Origin: Hygrocybe punicea
Lineage: Eukaryota; Basidiomycota; Agaricomycetes; Agaricales; Hygrophoraceae
Reading direction: 5' to 3'
NCBI GenBank assembly: GCA_963556145.1
Contig: OY744463.1
Location: forward strand, 1,488,001-1,552,000
Length of the DNA stretch: 64,000 nucleotides
Notes under the pieces: generated by a model
Database searches by the model: none
What the model was told of the DNA's origin: nothing
Seen by the model: only the letters and a program-made list of their open reading frames with translations
Translations under genes and position numbers: made by a program
In this document: positions 20,413 through 32,722 of the stretch, one piece after another
Numbering within the stretch: the first letter of the stretch is position 1
Layout of the letters: each line of letters begins with the position of its first letter

Positions 20413-21932
20413 ATGCCATCTCACACCATTCCTCCGAATTCTCCAAGATGGCAGCCAAACTCAGACCCAAGTTCGATACACGTTCCAGGCTTAGACACCA
20501 ATGCCCCAGTGCTTGATCAAATCGAGCAGATAGAACAGCTTATTACCATTAAGTTACAGGTAGGTTTCTTGTCGTTCGTCAAATGTGAACTCGTGTTCAC
20601 CAGACGTTGCCGGTCAGAACATAGACGAAACGTTCTCTAAAATTCACCACGTGCTGGCGAATAAACTTTTACCCGCTGTAAAGCGTTACGCAGTGGGCAC
20701 AGAACCTGTCCGTGAAGCGGCCAAAGTACGTTCGATAATTCTCAATGTGTAGATCCATCCTCTGATCCGACCAGTTTTGGACATCATTTTACGAGCAGGC
20801 CGCTCAAATACGCATTCCGACCTACGCTGACTGTTCTTCAGTCAATGAGCAACAACCTCTGTCGGAACAACTTGAAGGGGAAACGGAAACCACCACCCAG
20901 TCCAATTCCGATACGACGAATTCTCAGCACTTTGAACCTAGTATGGCTTCTACGGAGAATTCTTTCCTGCCAGGTCAAGCAGCGTATTCCTCTACGCCAG
21001 TTCGCCGTCACCCTGCCCCGCCCACCAGAACCCCCACTCCCCGTCGTAGAAAGCCCGACCCACCGTCTACTCGCCACCTAATAACTCGTGATACCACATT
21101 TGATGATTCCTTTGATGGTCTACCTGCCGGCATGTCCCCTCCCGTTCTGATGTCGCCAGCTCGTCCACCGCGGTCATCTGCGGAACTTATTCTGGGAAAA
21201 ACTCCGACGAAAGAAGCAGCGGAGAGGATCACAAGGGATCTGATAAGTGACGTACAGGTTAGAAGTGGGGGTGGATTCTTGCGCCGCATGTACAGAAATT
21301 CGCAAAATAGTGGAGTTGAGTCAAGCATGAGTACCCTACCCACTCCGCCATCCCTTTCGCAATACCGTCCTGGTGGACTCTATGGAACGGACAGCAGCGG
21401 AAGTCTAGGTTTAGGTTCCATTGAAGTTAGCGAAGCTTTCACCCCACATAATCCAGCCTTTCACGAGCAGGAATATCCCGACCCGGACTCTGATTCCGAC
21501 TCCCTCGACGATATTAACACCACAGCTCATCCATCTGCTGCCTTTTTGATGGCCTCGCAAGCTCCTAGAGGATCTGATGATTCCATTGGCTCTTCCAATC
21601 GCTCCAGCGACTCATTAAGCGATGAAGAAATCGCTGATGGATTACAACCAGTTCATCCCTTTGCAAGAGGGGTAGTGGGCGATGAGGGTGACGGATTTGA
21701 TGATTCCTTTGATGACCCCTCTGTAGATGACGGAGTGCAAGAGGAGACTCTGTTTGGAGTGCAACCCGCAGGTCCAAGATTCGGAAGTGAGAACTGGAGA
21801 ATGCTTGGTGTTGACCGGTTGGAGGATACAATTGGTGTTGGGGCCCAGATTGCTCAGACAGGGAGGGTTGAAGAAAGCCCAACGCCTGCCCCTTCTGCTT
21901 GGCCGAGCGGCTGTGATCCATTGACAACATGA
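20413..21932 (+). CDS. ASK1: DASH/Dam1 complex subunit Ask1
   Basis: Component of the fungal DASH ring that couples kinetochores to spindle microtubules. The conserved N-terminal Ask1 domain of about 65 residues is spread over three exons: IEQLITIKLQ, then NIDETFSKIHHVLANKLLP and YAVGTEPVREAAK, then FWTSFYEQAA. Intron 1 ends at the GGTCAG acceptor near 20610, because the earlier CACCAG acceptor would bring in a stop; intron 2 lies at about 20729-20773. The long remainder (about 370 residues) is disordered, with TP/SP sites in a TPTPRRR region and two acidic DDSFD motifs (FDDSFDG, FDDSFDD), consistent with the known regulation of Ask1 by cyclin-dependent kinase. The next gene, Dus2, starts about 250 bp downstream in the same direction. 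Confidence 0.88.
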
Positions 21933-22179
21933 ACTCTTTATTTATTTTCAAAATAATAATATTTCAAGTTCGTATACAGATTTTCTCCAAACAGGTCACA
22001 ACATGCTCAGTCTGACTCGCCTCGTCAATTACGATATTAATTTCTTGCAACTGGCGTTCTCAATGTCAGGATAGATTCTGCATATGAAGCTTCGGCTATT
22101 CTTTCCAACGTTAGTCAGAACAATGTCAAGACGCTCTCATTCATTCTCTCCATCCCCTCGGCTATCGAAGCGCCCAAGA

Positions 22180-23640
22180 ATGGATCATTTGACTCCTGAC
22201 GATTTCAAAGGTGGTGTATTTCTTGCTCCAATGGTCCGATCAGGCGCGTGTACGTTTTAATTAGTTCTGCCTTTGCATTTCGTTCCTTCACCGCTGTTCC
22301 CACAGTACCCACCCGCTTGTTTGCCCTGAAATACGGCGCAACCTTGGTTTGGGGTCCAGAAACTGTAGACAAGGCAATTTTGCATGCAGTGAGAGTGGTC
22401 GATCGTGAGTCTTCATTGAACGTGTCTCCGTGACGAAGAACACTAGAATTCTACTGGTACAGCTGTCACAGGCGTTGTTTCCTTTGACGGAAAAAGCAGG
22501 GCAATATTCGCGACTCATCCAGTTGAAAAGCCTTATCTCATTTATCAAATTGGGTCCGCCGATCCTGATCTCGCGGTACAAGCAGCGAAAACAGTCATGA
22601 ATGACGTTTCTGGCATTGATTTAAATTGCGGATGCCCCAAACCGTTTTCGACACATGCTGGTATGGGTGCGGCTTTACTCACGAACCCTGACCTTCTTTG
22701 CTCCATTTTAACGGCATTGAGACGTGAGCTGCCACCAGAAGTCAGTGTCTCTGCGAAGATTCGGCTGTTGCCATCGCAAGAGGACACTCTAAAACTTGTG
22801 GAACGGATAATCAATACCGGTGTCAATGCGATAACGGTGCATTGCAGGACGAGGAATATGAGACCTAGAGAGAAGGCATTAATTGAGCGGTTGAGGGAAA
22901 TTGTTGAATTCGTGGAAGGTTTGGGAAAGGGGACCGCCATTATCGAAAATGGCGATTGTGTTGGGCTAGACGATGCCAAACGGATACGCGTAATTACAGG
23001 TAAATTATTCATATACGGAGGGAACGGGACACTGACATGTAATATGCAGGTGCACACTCTGTTATGATTGCAACCGCTGCTGAAGCAAATCCATCCTGTT
23101 TTTCCACATCGCCTCTGGTGGATGTGGAGGAAACTTTAGTGCCTGCGTATCTCCGCCTGGTCAGTGGTCACATTTTCAAGGTCAATGGCTCCTCAGCATG
23201 CTCTCCAGTGTAAATATTTGAACAACCACTGGTCCCTAACCAAGTTTTGCGTTGCTCAATTCAAGGGTGCACACGTCAATCTAAAGAAAGCTGGTGGCAA
23301 GAAATACAAGGATGCTCTCGTCAAGTCAAAGGGGTACGATGATCTGATTGAAGTAGTCGGCTCTTGGTCTGGCGAAAACGAGTTTCGTGAGATAGTCAAG
23401 GCCATCGAGCGTCGCGGACCTCGTAACGAGAATATCCTTGCATTTTCGCAGGCAGAAGATGACCAGAGCGAGGCGCCAACACTTTGTACTCCACCGGGTT
23501 CTCAAAATCCTGAACCACCCGGTCTTGGAGCACCGCGTTTTCCAAGCAACGGGCGAATGACCACTCCGCCTTTGATTTCTGGTCGTCATGCCGTAACACC
23601 CACGCCAACAGGAGGGTGTGTTTCTACGGCTTTGATGTAA
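22180..23640 (+). CDS. tRNA-dihydrouridine(20) synthase, Dus2/Smm1 type
   Basis: FMN/NAD(P)H-dependent enzyme that reduces uridine 20 of the tRNA D-loop. The start at 22180 (MDHLTPDDFK) precedes FLAPMVRSGALPTRLFALKYG; the Ala-Leu joint spans intron 1, whose donor is GTACGT after GGCGCGT. Later blocks are WGPETVDKA, QIGSADPDLA, the catalytic-Cys region DLNCGCPKPFSTHAGMGAAL, SAKIRLL, VHCRTRNMRPREKA and ENGDC, which fit Dus2 rather than Dus1, Dus3 or Dus4. After the TIM barrel comes a helical LNNHWSLTKFCVAQFKG domain, then a Pro-rich C-terminal tail of about 60 residues with little conservation expected. The stop is at 23638-23640. Confidence 0.92.
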
Positions 23641-23962
23641 CCATTGCATAATTGCGTTGTTGTACAATCCTATATAATGACATCTAGTGCTACAACGTTG
23701 GACCAATGCCGTGGACCGTAAGCCGTTGGACAAGTGCAAATCCAACTTGAATATCCTAGAGCTGCATCATATTACTGTAGTCTCCCGTAGACGGACAAAA
23801 TGAGTGAAGAAAGTTGTTCACTCCACACGAATGAGGTCCACCTCTCGCTATATTGTCTTGGCTGAGATTTAGTGAGAGCATCAAAATCGGATCTTATGCT
23901 TTTCACGGCCTCAGGGATCCGCCTCAAAGTTACGCTTAAGCTTGTTCTCGTATTGAACGCCG
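23641..23962. other. Intergenic region
   Basis: About 320 bp between the Dus2 stop and the proposed methylcrotonyl-CoA carboxylase start. No separate feature is recognised. Confidence 0.55.
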
Positions 23963-26900
23963 ATGATTCCAACTAAATGTTCAGTCGTTGCTTGTGCACG
24001 TTCAGTACCTCTTCGGCGAATTTCACTTGCTTCCCAGCCAAGTCTTCCTTTGACACAGAACAGTCCTACCAAGACTTTTCAGGTTTCATCGTCTTTAAAC
24101 GATAGGATAAACGTCAAACCCCGGAGTCGTCTCATCCCATGCAGATCGACGTCGAGGAGACTGTCCGTCCCTAGTGTAGATCATATTGAAAGTGGTGCGT
24201 TTTCCACTCGCATTGCATACAAAGCGGCCATGAACAATCGTGGCATCGTCCGCTGCGCAGACGTCACACCCTCTCAAACCAGGAAACCTCACTTTGACAA
24301 GATCCTCATAGCGAACAGGTCAAATCCCTCTTTTTCCTTCGGCTCGTAATAACTGACCCACTTGTAGAGGAGAAATCGCCTGTCGCGTCATCAGAACTGC
24401 CAAGAAACTGGGTGTTGGGACAGTTGCAGTGTATAGCGAAGCAGACAAGGATGCATTACATGTCCAGATGGTTAGTCTGGCATTTTCCTAATTTTTCTCA
24501 GACCGGGAAAGATTAATGGATATTACAGGCAGACGAGGCGTATTGCATTGGCCCACCACCTTCTTCTGAGAGCTATGTCAGTCGTACATTTAAGATCGGT
24601 ATTGAGGATCACATTCAACTTTCTGTCAGCTTCGGATGGACAAAATTATCGATGTTTGTCATCGAAGTGGTGCCCAGGTGCGTCTTTCCCTTGATTTTTG
24701 CAGCACCACCTACATTTTCCCTTCGAAATCACAGGCAGTCCATCCTGGGTAAGTCTACTTCTTGAAACGGTACGACTGCGACATCCAGTTCTGTACTGAC
24801 GTCTTATTCGACCAGCTACGGATTTTTGAGCGAAAATGCGCTGTTTTCGGAACGCCTGGCTCAGGAAGGGATCGTGTTCATTGGTCCGCCTGCCAGTGCT
24901 ATCGTTAGCATGGGATCAAAGAGGTATGTAGGAATCTCTTTCCAAATGTCATTCTACCAATATACAACATTAGTGAATCGAAGAATATCATGTTAGGTAC
25001 GTTTCCCGAACTTTCTTGATAAGACGAGTCTTCCTATACCTACTTGGTAATAAGCCGCTGGAGTCCCTTGTGTGCCAGGATATCACGGAGATAACCAAGA
25101 CCCAAATTATCTTTACGAACAAGCCGAGAAAATAGGTAACCCCACTTATCCCACCCTCTTGTGCCTTTCTCTCCTCAACTCTGAATAGTGGACAAACAGG
25201 CTTCCCAGTGCTAATTAAAGCAATCCACGGAGGAGGTGGGAAAGGCATGCGTACAGTCTCATCGCCTCCCTCTGCTGCTGTGTTTGAGGAGGCTTTGTTA
25301 TCCGCCCAGCGAGAATCACAAAAGGCTTTCGGAAATGCAACGGTTCTGGTGGAAAAATACATCGAACGACCACGGCATGTCGAGGTACAGATATTTGCCG
25401 ACAAGTTCGGTGGGGTGGTAAGCTTGTGGGAGAGAGATTGTTCGGTGCAAAGAAGAAATCAGAAGATCATTGAAGAGGTGTGTGCCCTCAATTACATCGT
25501 AGGTTGTCGTTAAATACGCATTCGGGTGATTAGGCGCCTGCCCCTGGGCTCTCGGCAGATTTGAGAGCAGATCTTAGTGCTAAGGCAATTGCTGCTGCCA
25601 GAGCAGTAAATTATGTCGGTGCTGGGACCGTCGAGTTCATCTTCGACAATGATACGCAGGGATTCTATTTTATGGAAATGTAAGGCCATATCTGTCACCA
25701 GAAAGTCTTCCTTGTCTATTCTCACCTTTGTCTCGCACGATCAGGAATACGAGGCTTCAAGTTGAACATCCCGTTACGGAAATGGTCACCGGGTTGGATC
25801 TCGTTGAATGGCAATTGGAGGTGCGGTCCTTTGTTTGATTCCATTGTTTCTCTCCGCATACAAGCTGTCGCCACCTCCACAGGTCGCAGCAGGCAATGCT
25901 CTGCCTTTGGCGCAGTCAGCTATTCCACTCGTCGGTCACGCTTTTGAAGCCCGCATCTACGCCGAGAACCCCCGCAACAACTTCCTCCCCGACTCTGGGC
26001 CGCTTCTCTACCTCTCCACGCCCACCCCCACGCAAATATTCGCTCGCTCCTTTCCTTCACTCCCGTCAGCCTCTTCGCTCATCCCCCAGTCAGACCTCAG
26101 ACCTTCCCACAATACCGCCCTGACAATATCACCTTCTTTGCGGCTTGAACAAGGCTTCACGGAAGGCTCACAGATCGGCGTATTTTACGACCCTATGATC
26201 GCAAAGCTCGTTGTGCATGCCAGGGATCGCACCGAAGCATTGCGAATGCTGCGCAAGGCATTAGATGAGTATAGAGTTGTGGGTGTTGCTACCAACGTAG
26301 AATTCTTGAGGACCTTGGCGGGTAATCAGGCGTTCATTGATGGGGAGGTCGAGACAGGGTTTATTTTGGTACGTCATCCATTCTCTATACAGTCTCCGTC
26401 TTTCAACTCATACATATATATGCGCAGAATCACACTGCCGACCTATTCCCAGCTATCTCTGAGGCGTCCCCTGAAGTTCTCGCACAAGCTGCAATATTCG
26501 TAGTCCTCCGGGACCAAACAACGACATCTTCCTCACCATGGTCTTCCCTCCTTTCCCGTCGCTTTGGTGGAGACATACACGAACGAGTCATCACTCTACA
26601 AGATGAAGCCTCTGGAGAACTTATCACCGTCCAGATTAAATCTACCACATCTCGTACTTTTGACGTCACAGTGCGCACGCCAACATCAAATACTTCGTTT
26701 CCATGTGTACTCGCGCAGCTCACCTCCCCAACAACTGTGGCAGTAACCCTCAATAGCGAGCATCGGCGAACTACCATCGTTTCGCAACTGCCACAACATA
26801 GCGTACCCTCTTCATCTCCCAGCACTATGGAGCGTCTCCATGTGTTTACTGGCGGTGTGAAGACGACCCTCCTATTGCCATCTCCTAAATGGCTGCTCTC

Positions 26901-27156
26901 TATAGGTGGGGACGTGCTTGCCGCAGGTAAAGGTGTGCTCAAAGCCCCTATGCCAAGTCTAATCGTGGACGTACGGGTGAAGGTCGGCGACAGGGTCGAG
27001 AAGGGTCAAGCCGTTGTGGTATTGGAGAGCATGAAGACAGAGACCGTGTTGAGGGCTGATGTGGTTGGCGTGGTGATGGCTGTTGGCTGCACGAAGGGAG
27101 ATATGGTAGAGGAAGGCAGGGAGCTTGTCAACGTCAAGGAAGATGCAGAATCGTAG
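23963..27156 (+). CDS. 3-methylcrotonyl-CoA carboxylase biotin-carrying (alpha) subunit, mitochondrial
   Basis: Biotin carboxylase subunit of the mitochondrial leucine-degradation enzyme. After an Arg/Ser-rich N-terminus that could be a presequence come [44 protein letters not shown], the ATP-grasp loop [53 protein letters not shown] and [19 protein letters not shown]. The C-terminal biotinyl domain has ESMKTE at the lysine-attachment site, about 35 residues from the typical AMKM position at the end of the chain. At least eight introns are needed. A single BC-plus-BCCP chain without transferase domains argues against pyruvate or acetyl-CoA carboxylase. The N-terminus before KILIANR is about 110 residues, longer than usual, so an unrecognised intron or a start near 23996 is possible. 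The beta subunit is not in the window. Confidence 0.9.
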
Positions 27157-27237
27157 GATCATTTGTCTATTTACAGAGTTAATTAAATGCGCTATCGGGC
27201 CTCCGCGTTCCAAACGGAGCGGCCCTGAAGACATCGT

Positions 27238-30119
27238 TCAGAACATGCCGTCTCTCTTGGGCACGGCGACTGGGGGCGGCCGATGCGCGCTCCCAGGTCT
27301 ATTGGTAGACCGTGGAGGGGGTGCAGGGCTGCCAGCGCGCGGAGCCGGACTACCTGACGGAGGTCTGGGTGGACGACTTATCGAGCCCGGTGTCACGCTG
27401 CGCAGTGCATAGGCACTGGGCGGCGGCGATCGCGTGCGCCTCGGGATGGGTGATACGACTTGGGGAAGGGGCGATGTGGGTGGTGACGGCGGCGGGAATG
27501 CTGACATTGGGGTGCGCAGCGCGGAGCGAAGTGGCGCGGAAGGAAGTGCGAAGGCGGAAGGAATGTCCGAGTCGCCAGTGGCGGGCGTGGCGAGGGAAGT
27601 GGGAAGTGGAGATCGGAAGCGTGAGGTAAAGGGTCCGGGTGTGGCCGCAGTCGGGGAGAAGAGAAGACGGACATTGGGTACAGCGGACATTGGGGTGCCG
27701 AGACGAGCGGAATTGGGGACCGGCGACATAAAAGATTCCGTTGATGGAGTTTGCAGAAGTATCGGCTCGGGATTCTGATACGCGCGAAGGCTAAATGCTG
27801 GCGGTGATGCCACAGCTTCTTTCGGTTTCTCGGTGAGGAGGTCATCCAAGAAGAAGCGGAAGTCGAGCCCATATTCTTGCAAGAGCTGCGTGACGGAGAA
27901 TGAGATGAGGTAATTATTTAAAACAGTTACAGACCTTTTTACTCTGACTATGAGTAATCTTGAGAGCTTCATCCACGGTATTTGTGTCCACACCCGAGCT
28001 ATACACTTGTTTCCTGAACATCTCGGCGTAATCTTCTAGCTGCTTTTTTGTCCATTCTATAAACGCTAGCCGGGACAAGTTTTTGAGTAAGTCAAAAGCT
28101 TGCCACCGGATTCAAGATGAGCCAACGCACAACTAGCCACTTCATTCTCCTTGAAGCTTGCCAAAAACCAATCCGCCGTATGCTTTATCCCTGTGAACAC
28201 CACAATCGCTAAATCACCGATGTACATGCCAATATGGCCATCAAATCTGATCGCGCGTATATGTTTATGAATGGCCTTCGAACGGGCGTTGAGGAAGGTA
28301 CTTCGAGCCGCAGGACCCGCTTGCAGCCGCACCAGCCAAGATATGAGACTAACAACATCTGATTTACGATTCGTAAGGGAAGAAAGTGATTGCAAAAGGG
28401 AGGTGGTCAACAGTGTGGTGAGAGTGGGGAGTTTGGATGCAAGTGGAGAGGTTGTGGAGAGTTTTGCTTTTCCTGCGAAATATGTAGGCACCGGAAACAC
28501 AAGGGGGAAAACGGGTACGAACGAACCTTGTTCAACAAGCACAACCGCCTTTTCCCACTCCCTCAGTGCGACCGCAACCGTCAGCTCGTCACTCCATTCA
28601 CCCACCCACCGAGCATCCCGCTCCGCCTTCTCCTTGGCACCAGAGTCATCACCGCCTGCCCTGTGGTTCAGATCAGCCATCCAATCGGGAACCAGAGGGA
28701 CACTATCGGCTGAGACGGTGTTGCGCTAAATAAAAGGCATGAATTGGCACTCGCAACAATCATGAAGGAAAGAGCAACGGGGAAAAATATGCAAATGCTT
28801 ACATCGCCACTCCACAGACTCTTTCGTCGCTCATACTCGCCTTCCCTCTCCTTGCGTTTCTTTGCAGCCAATTCCTCTGCGACTTGGCGGAAATTTGTGA
28901 GCAAAGCTTTTTTGTCTGCCGCAACTTCGGTGCGATAGACGTGCGTCTCCTTGGCATGGCGGATTTTAAATACATTCGTCATACCTGGAGACTGAAAATG
29001 AGAACAAAACCGGCAGGAAGGGAGAGGATGACGCACTTGCGGAATCCTTTGTATCCAGGACTAACATCTCATTGAGCGGCCAACACTTTTCTGCAATCAA
29101 CTTCCCTTGTTCCGTCCTCCCAACCGTGCTTGTTGTACGCTCTCCGACCGTATTCCTCCTCCGTCTTCTTGCCACCAGTACCGCATCATCCAGCACGACG
29201 AATCGTACAGCATGATCAATTTTGTATGTGGCGGTGTTAAGCGCGACGATTCCATCCATCTCAATCACGACGTGTCGTCCAGGAGTTGTAGGCGCAAATT
29301 TGGATGAACCCTCGATCTGCGCGTGCAAGGTCTGCATTTGGTTGGCATAGAGGACCCGGAGATCTGCAACCGACGATCGTGCATTTCGCCTGCGTTCTAT
29401 GCGAGGAGTGGTATTTGTGATTTGTCTTGACAAGAGTGCATTAGGCCAAAACGTACCTGCTACTGAAGCTGCCTCGTCGATGTGAAGAAGAGAGGGCATG
29501 CTTTTCCACTCCGCAAGACTGTCCTTGAGCTCAAGCATCTCATTTTCGAGCGTACTGATCTCTTTCGAGATTGAAACGAACTCGGCGTAACTATCAAAAT
29601 AAAATCAGTCAATGAAGCAAATTCCAAAGCTCAAGCTACTTTTTGAATACATTGCGCTGCAGATCAGACTGGATTTCATCCTTTGAGGTCCGAAGAGAGG
29701 ATTGCAGGGATTTGAGCTCTGCTTCCGTTGAATTTGCTAACTTGATCTTCAAGTCTACCATGAACCTTGTCAAAACTTCAACCAACTCACATCACGGCTT
29801 GCTCACAAGCATCGGGGTTAAAATCATCCTGGTCCAAGAGCTTTCTGTCAGCCTCTCTTGGACTCTCCTTGACGGTGGCCCTATCGTTGACGACCTCATC
29901 CTGGTCCCTCGATGCTGCCGGCCTGGGCAGATTCGGCGCCGCCGGGACATCGTTAGCAATACCGGTTGGGGATGAGATGTCCGCATAGCGCATAGACATG
30001 CGCTTCTTGATCTTGTCATTGACACGAGATTTCCTTGCGGTAGCTCCTCCAGGCTTTGCAAGCTTGGCGGGGCCACGTTTGTTGGGTACAGACGTTTTGC
30101 GAGTGCGGAGGGACTGCAT
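27238..30119 (-). CDS. EXO84: Exocyst complex component Exo84
   Basis: Subunit of the exocyst, which tethers secretory vesicles to the plasma membrane. The N-terminus begins MQSLRTRK and contains DKIKKRMSMRYADIS and DDFNPDAC. A coiled-coil region follows, with SLQSSLRTSKDEIQSDLQ and ISTLENEMLELKDSL. A PH-like domain is encoded by about 29450-29050 (HVVIEMDGIVALN, RFVVLDDAVLVARR). The helical C-terminal bundle includes MYIGDLAIVVFTGIKHTADW, then LLKNLSRLAFIEWTKKQ and EYGLDFRFFLDD. The last ~170 residues are Pro/Ser-rich and probably disordered. At 28097-28102 the frame of ALAHLESGGK does not join the frame of AFDLLKNLSR: one base seems missing. The stop lies only 81 bp from that of the convergent carboxylase gene. 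Confidence 0.88.
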
Positions 30120-30409
30120 TAGAAGACAGTAGTTGTGAGTGATTCTCTGCAGCTGAAGGCGATGCTGCTCAGTTACAGGTCAACAATCTGGCGGTCGTCG
30201 CGAAGGTGGGGTGCCGGGCCGTTAATTGCCGGCTACAAGTAACTACTGCAGAATCCAATGTAAGTAATCTAGCGCTCTCCAGAAATCGAAAGGAAAGTCG
30301 AAAGTGAACATAATGTTCGTGATATAAAAAAGTCAGTCCATCGCTCTATGGGCATATGATAATGGAGATCCTCAAAGTCCCCACCTGTGGTTGAATCCCC
30401 TCTCACAGC

Positions 30410-31993
30410 TCACATAATTACACAGTCCTTGTCTTTTCCCTTCCCAGTCTCCCCATCTCCGCCCACGTCTCGATGCAGCACAGACCCTGGTCCCCCTGGT
30501 TGGTGCAGGGGATGATTGGGGGGGCCTCTAAGTCGTTGGGTGGCACGTTTGTCACCAAGTTCGGCGGCACGCTTGTAGTACGATACCGCACTGTAATTTC
30601 ATGCGATATTGGAAACTCGGAAATGGGAGAGTGAATAGGAAGGGCTCACTCTGGCATGCTTGCCGGCGTCCCAATGCCCACCTCCGAGAAATACCCAACA
30701 GCATACATAGCCTTCGCGAGGCCTGCTTCTGCTGCCTTCTTGGCCCACAAAAATGCTTCAGTATCGGACTGTGGCAGGACACCTGGGGAGCCCACGAGGT
30801 ACCACGCCGTCAGGGCAAAGCAAGCATCACGGTGGTCTTGCTGTGCAGCTATGTTCTTTGGAGACGAATGATGGATAAAGTACTCTGTAGTCGGGACAAG
30901 TACGCACGTAATAGTGAATTGATAATGCAGGATCCTGCGGACAACCCATCTTGCCGTACTCGTAGCACTCCCCTAACCGGTACGCAGATGGTGCATACCC
31001 AAGCTCCGCCGCCTGTGCCAGCAGTTCCGTCGAATATTCATAGTCTACAAACAAGACATTGTCGATTCCGCGTTCGTGCAGCAATGCCAGTTCGTGTAGG
31101 GCGTGAGGGAACTCGGCCGTTGCATACTCAGCGGAACGTTTGAGCCACTTGACACCCTCTTTGGGGCGTTTTGACATGCTGAGTTCACCGTTAAGCTCTG
31201 CAATACCCAGACGGTACATGGCGCCCGGGTGAAGAGCTGCGCCAGCCTTGCGAAAGAAGGTGACTGCTTTTGCGGACTCGCGTCTGCAACCCCAGCCGTT
31301 CTCACAGCATGTCCCCGCACGGTACGCAGCGTCGGGATGGCTGTGTTTGGCGGCGAGCACAAAGAGTGGGTATGCACGGTCAAAATCTTGTTTATTCTTG
31401 ACCGTACCGATACCATTGGCGAAACAGTCTGCAAGGAAGTACTGCGATGCAGGGTGGCCCCTATCTGCGAGGCGCTTGAGCAGCGATGTGGCCTCCCTTA
31501 CGAGGTCTTCTCGCTTTTCCAAAGCCCTTTCGACCTGAAGCAGGTTACCTGGTTCTTGTGCAGGTACGGGGAGGGACTTTGATGCATCGATCATGAAGAC
31601 TGCGAACTCGAACTGAAGGTCTGGATCCTGAGTTTTTTTCGCATTGGCGCGATAGAGTTCGAGTGTACGCTCGTGGGAGAGGAGTAACGCTTGGTTTCCT
31701 GGACGGAGGTGTGAGTGGTCGAGAAGGGGCCCAGGTGATGATGTTCGTATGGAGCTTTCGTGGTTGGAAATGGAAGGTTGTTGTTCAGGATAAGCCTGGG
31801 ATGTGAAGAAGTCATCGCCATCTAAGTCTTGTGGCGAGGGTGGATCCTGGTCGTCTGGGTCGTATTGTTCGGGTAGAAATGTTGGCTGGACCCGAGGCTG
31901 GTGTAGATGGTCATGGTGTGGGTATTGAGTTTGCGGATCCTGGGCTTCTGGTTGATGATACGATGTCCGTGACTGGGACTGGGAGCCATACAT
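30410..31993 (-). CDS. Sel1-repeat chitin synthase regulator, Skt5/Chs4 type
   Basis: Activator and localisation factor for class IV chitin synthase. The disordered Gln/Pro/His-rich N-terminus (about 110 residues) is followed by a run of Sel1-like repeats, recognisable as ASQYFLADCFANGIGTV, AAYRAGTCCENGWG, AMYRLGIAELNGELS, ALHELALLHERG, SAYRLGECYEYG and AMYAVGYFSEVGIGTP. Introns fall near 30895 (after SIHYY) and 30600. The protein ends in CVIM (stop 30410-30412), a CaaX box for prenylation, which is a known feature of Skt5/Chs4 proteins and supports this identity over other Sel1 proteins. It starts 180 bp from the divergent Dph4 gene. Confidence 0.92.
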
Positions 31994-32173
31994 AGTGACG
32001 ACGGCAGCAGAAAGAACACTAAAAAGTTAAACAGTTTTGTGACTAGGCTGCGCAGTGACAATAGGCTTGGCGTGGGCTCAGGCTCGAGCTCCACACCGAC
32101 CATTTCTCTTCCGACGGTTACGACACAAGATATCCAGCAACCTGAATGACTGAGTGTGCACCCCAAACTGACC
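31994..32173. promoter_or_regulatory. Probable bidirectional promoter (Skt5 / Dph4)
   Basis: Divergent start codons at 31993 and 32174 leave 180 bp for both promoters. No TATA box was seen. Confidence 0.55.
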
Positions 32174-32722
32174 ATGAATACCCAACTAGACTACTATGAA
32201 CTGCTCTCAGTTCCTCCCAACGCTTCCCAGCGGGAAATAAAGCTCGCCTACCATCGTGCTCTCCTACGCTTCCATCCAGATAAACTCAGCCGCAATCTCG
32301 CTCAGGCGCATTCCAACCCCATCCGAGCTTCGAATCTTCCCGGTGAATCTGTCCTGAGCCTTCCAGCCTCGACAGACATTGCCCTGCTTAAAGACGCCTA
32401 CATTGTTCTCTCCTCTCCGCAACTCCGTGCGGGATTTGACCGCGAGCGTCAAAATGGCCCCGAGAATCGCAAAATAAAATCCAACGGTCCTAGGCCTGCC
32501 CAGGTAATCTCGCTGGAAGATTTTGATGAACTTGTGGCAGACGCCGAGAAGGATCATGGTGGATCATGGCGCTACGGATGCAGATGTGGAGGCATCTACA
32601 CCATCACTTGCCCGGAAATGGAGCAGGGACATCATCTTGTTGCGTGTAACAGTTGCTCAGAAGTGATTTGGGTCGGTTATCAACTAGCAGATGGTGATGA
32701 AGAGATGGGTGATGTTCATTAA
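32174..32722 (+). CDS. DPH4: Diphthamide biosynthesis protein 4 (J domain plus CSL zinc finger)
   Basis: Type III J-domain co-chaperone that also delivers electrons/iron for the first step of diphthamide synthesis on elongation factor 2. A single exon of 183 codons starts MNTQLDYYELL. The J domain spans about residues 6-90 with the HPD triad in LRFHPDKL. The CSL zinc finger is C-terminal: YGCRCGGIYTI, then LVACNSCSEVIWVGY, giving the CxC...CxxC ligands. The length fits fungal Dph4/Jjj3. An upstream GTG-initiated frame is not used, since ATG at 32174 precedes the first conserved residues. Confidence 0.94.
   Translation: MNTQLDYYELLSVPPNASQREIKLAYHRALLRFHPDKLSRNLAQAHSNPIRASNLPGESVLSLPASTDIALLKDAYIVLSSPQLRAGFDRERQNGPENRKIKSNGPRPAQVISLEDFDELVADAEKDHGGSWRYGCRCGGIYTITCPEMEQGHHLVACNSCSEVIWVGYQLADGDEEMGDVH

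Noticed and set aside
23772..23972. Short minus-strand frame upstream of the MCCalpha gene
   Set aside because: Sixty-six codons without family features, overlapping the proposed carboxylase start.
25760..27156. Pyruvate or acetyl-CoA carboxylase identity for the biotin enzyme
   Set aside because: No carboxyltransferase domain follows and the chain ends at the biotinyl domain, as in MCCalpha.
27312..27778. Plus-strand frames opposite the EXO84 tail
   Set aside because: They are shadows of the Pro/Ser-rich exon; composition is Gly/Arg-rich, as expected for the complement.
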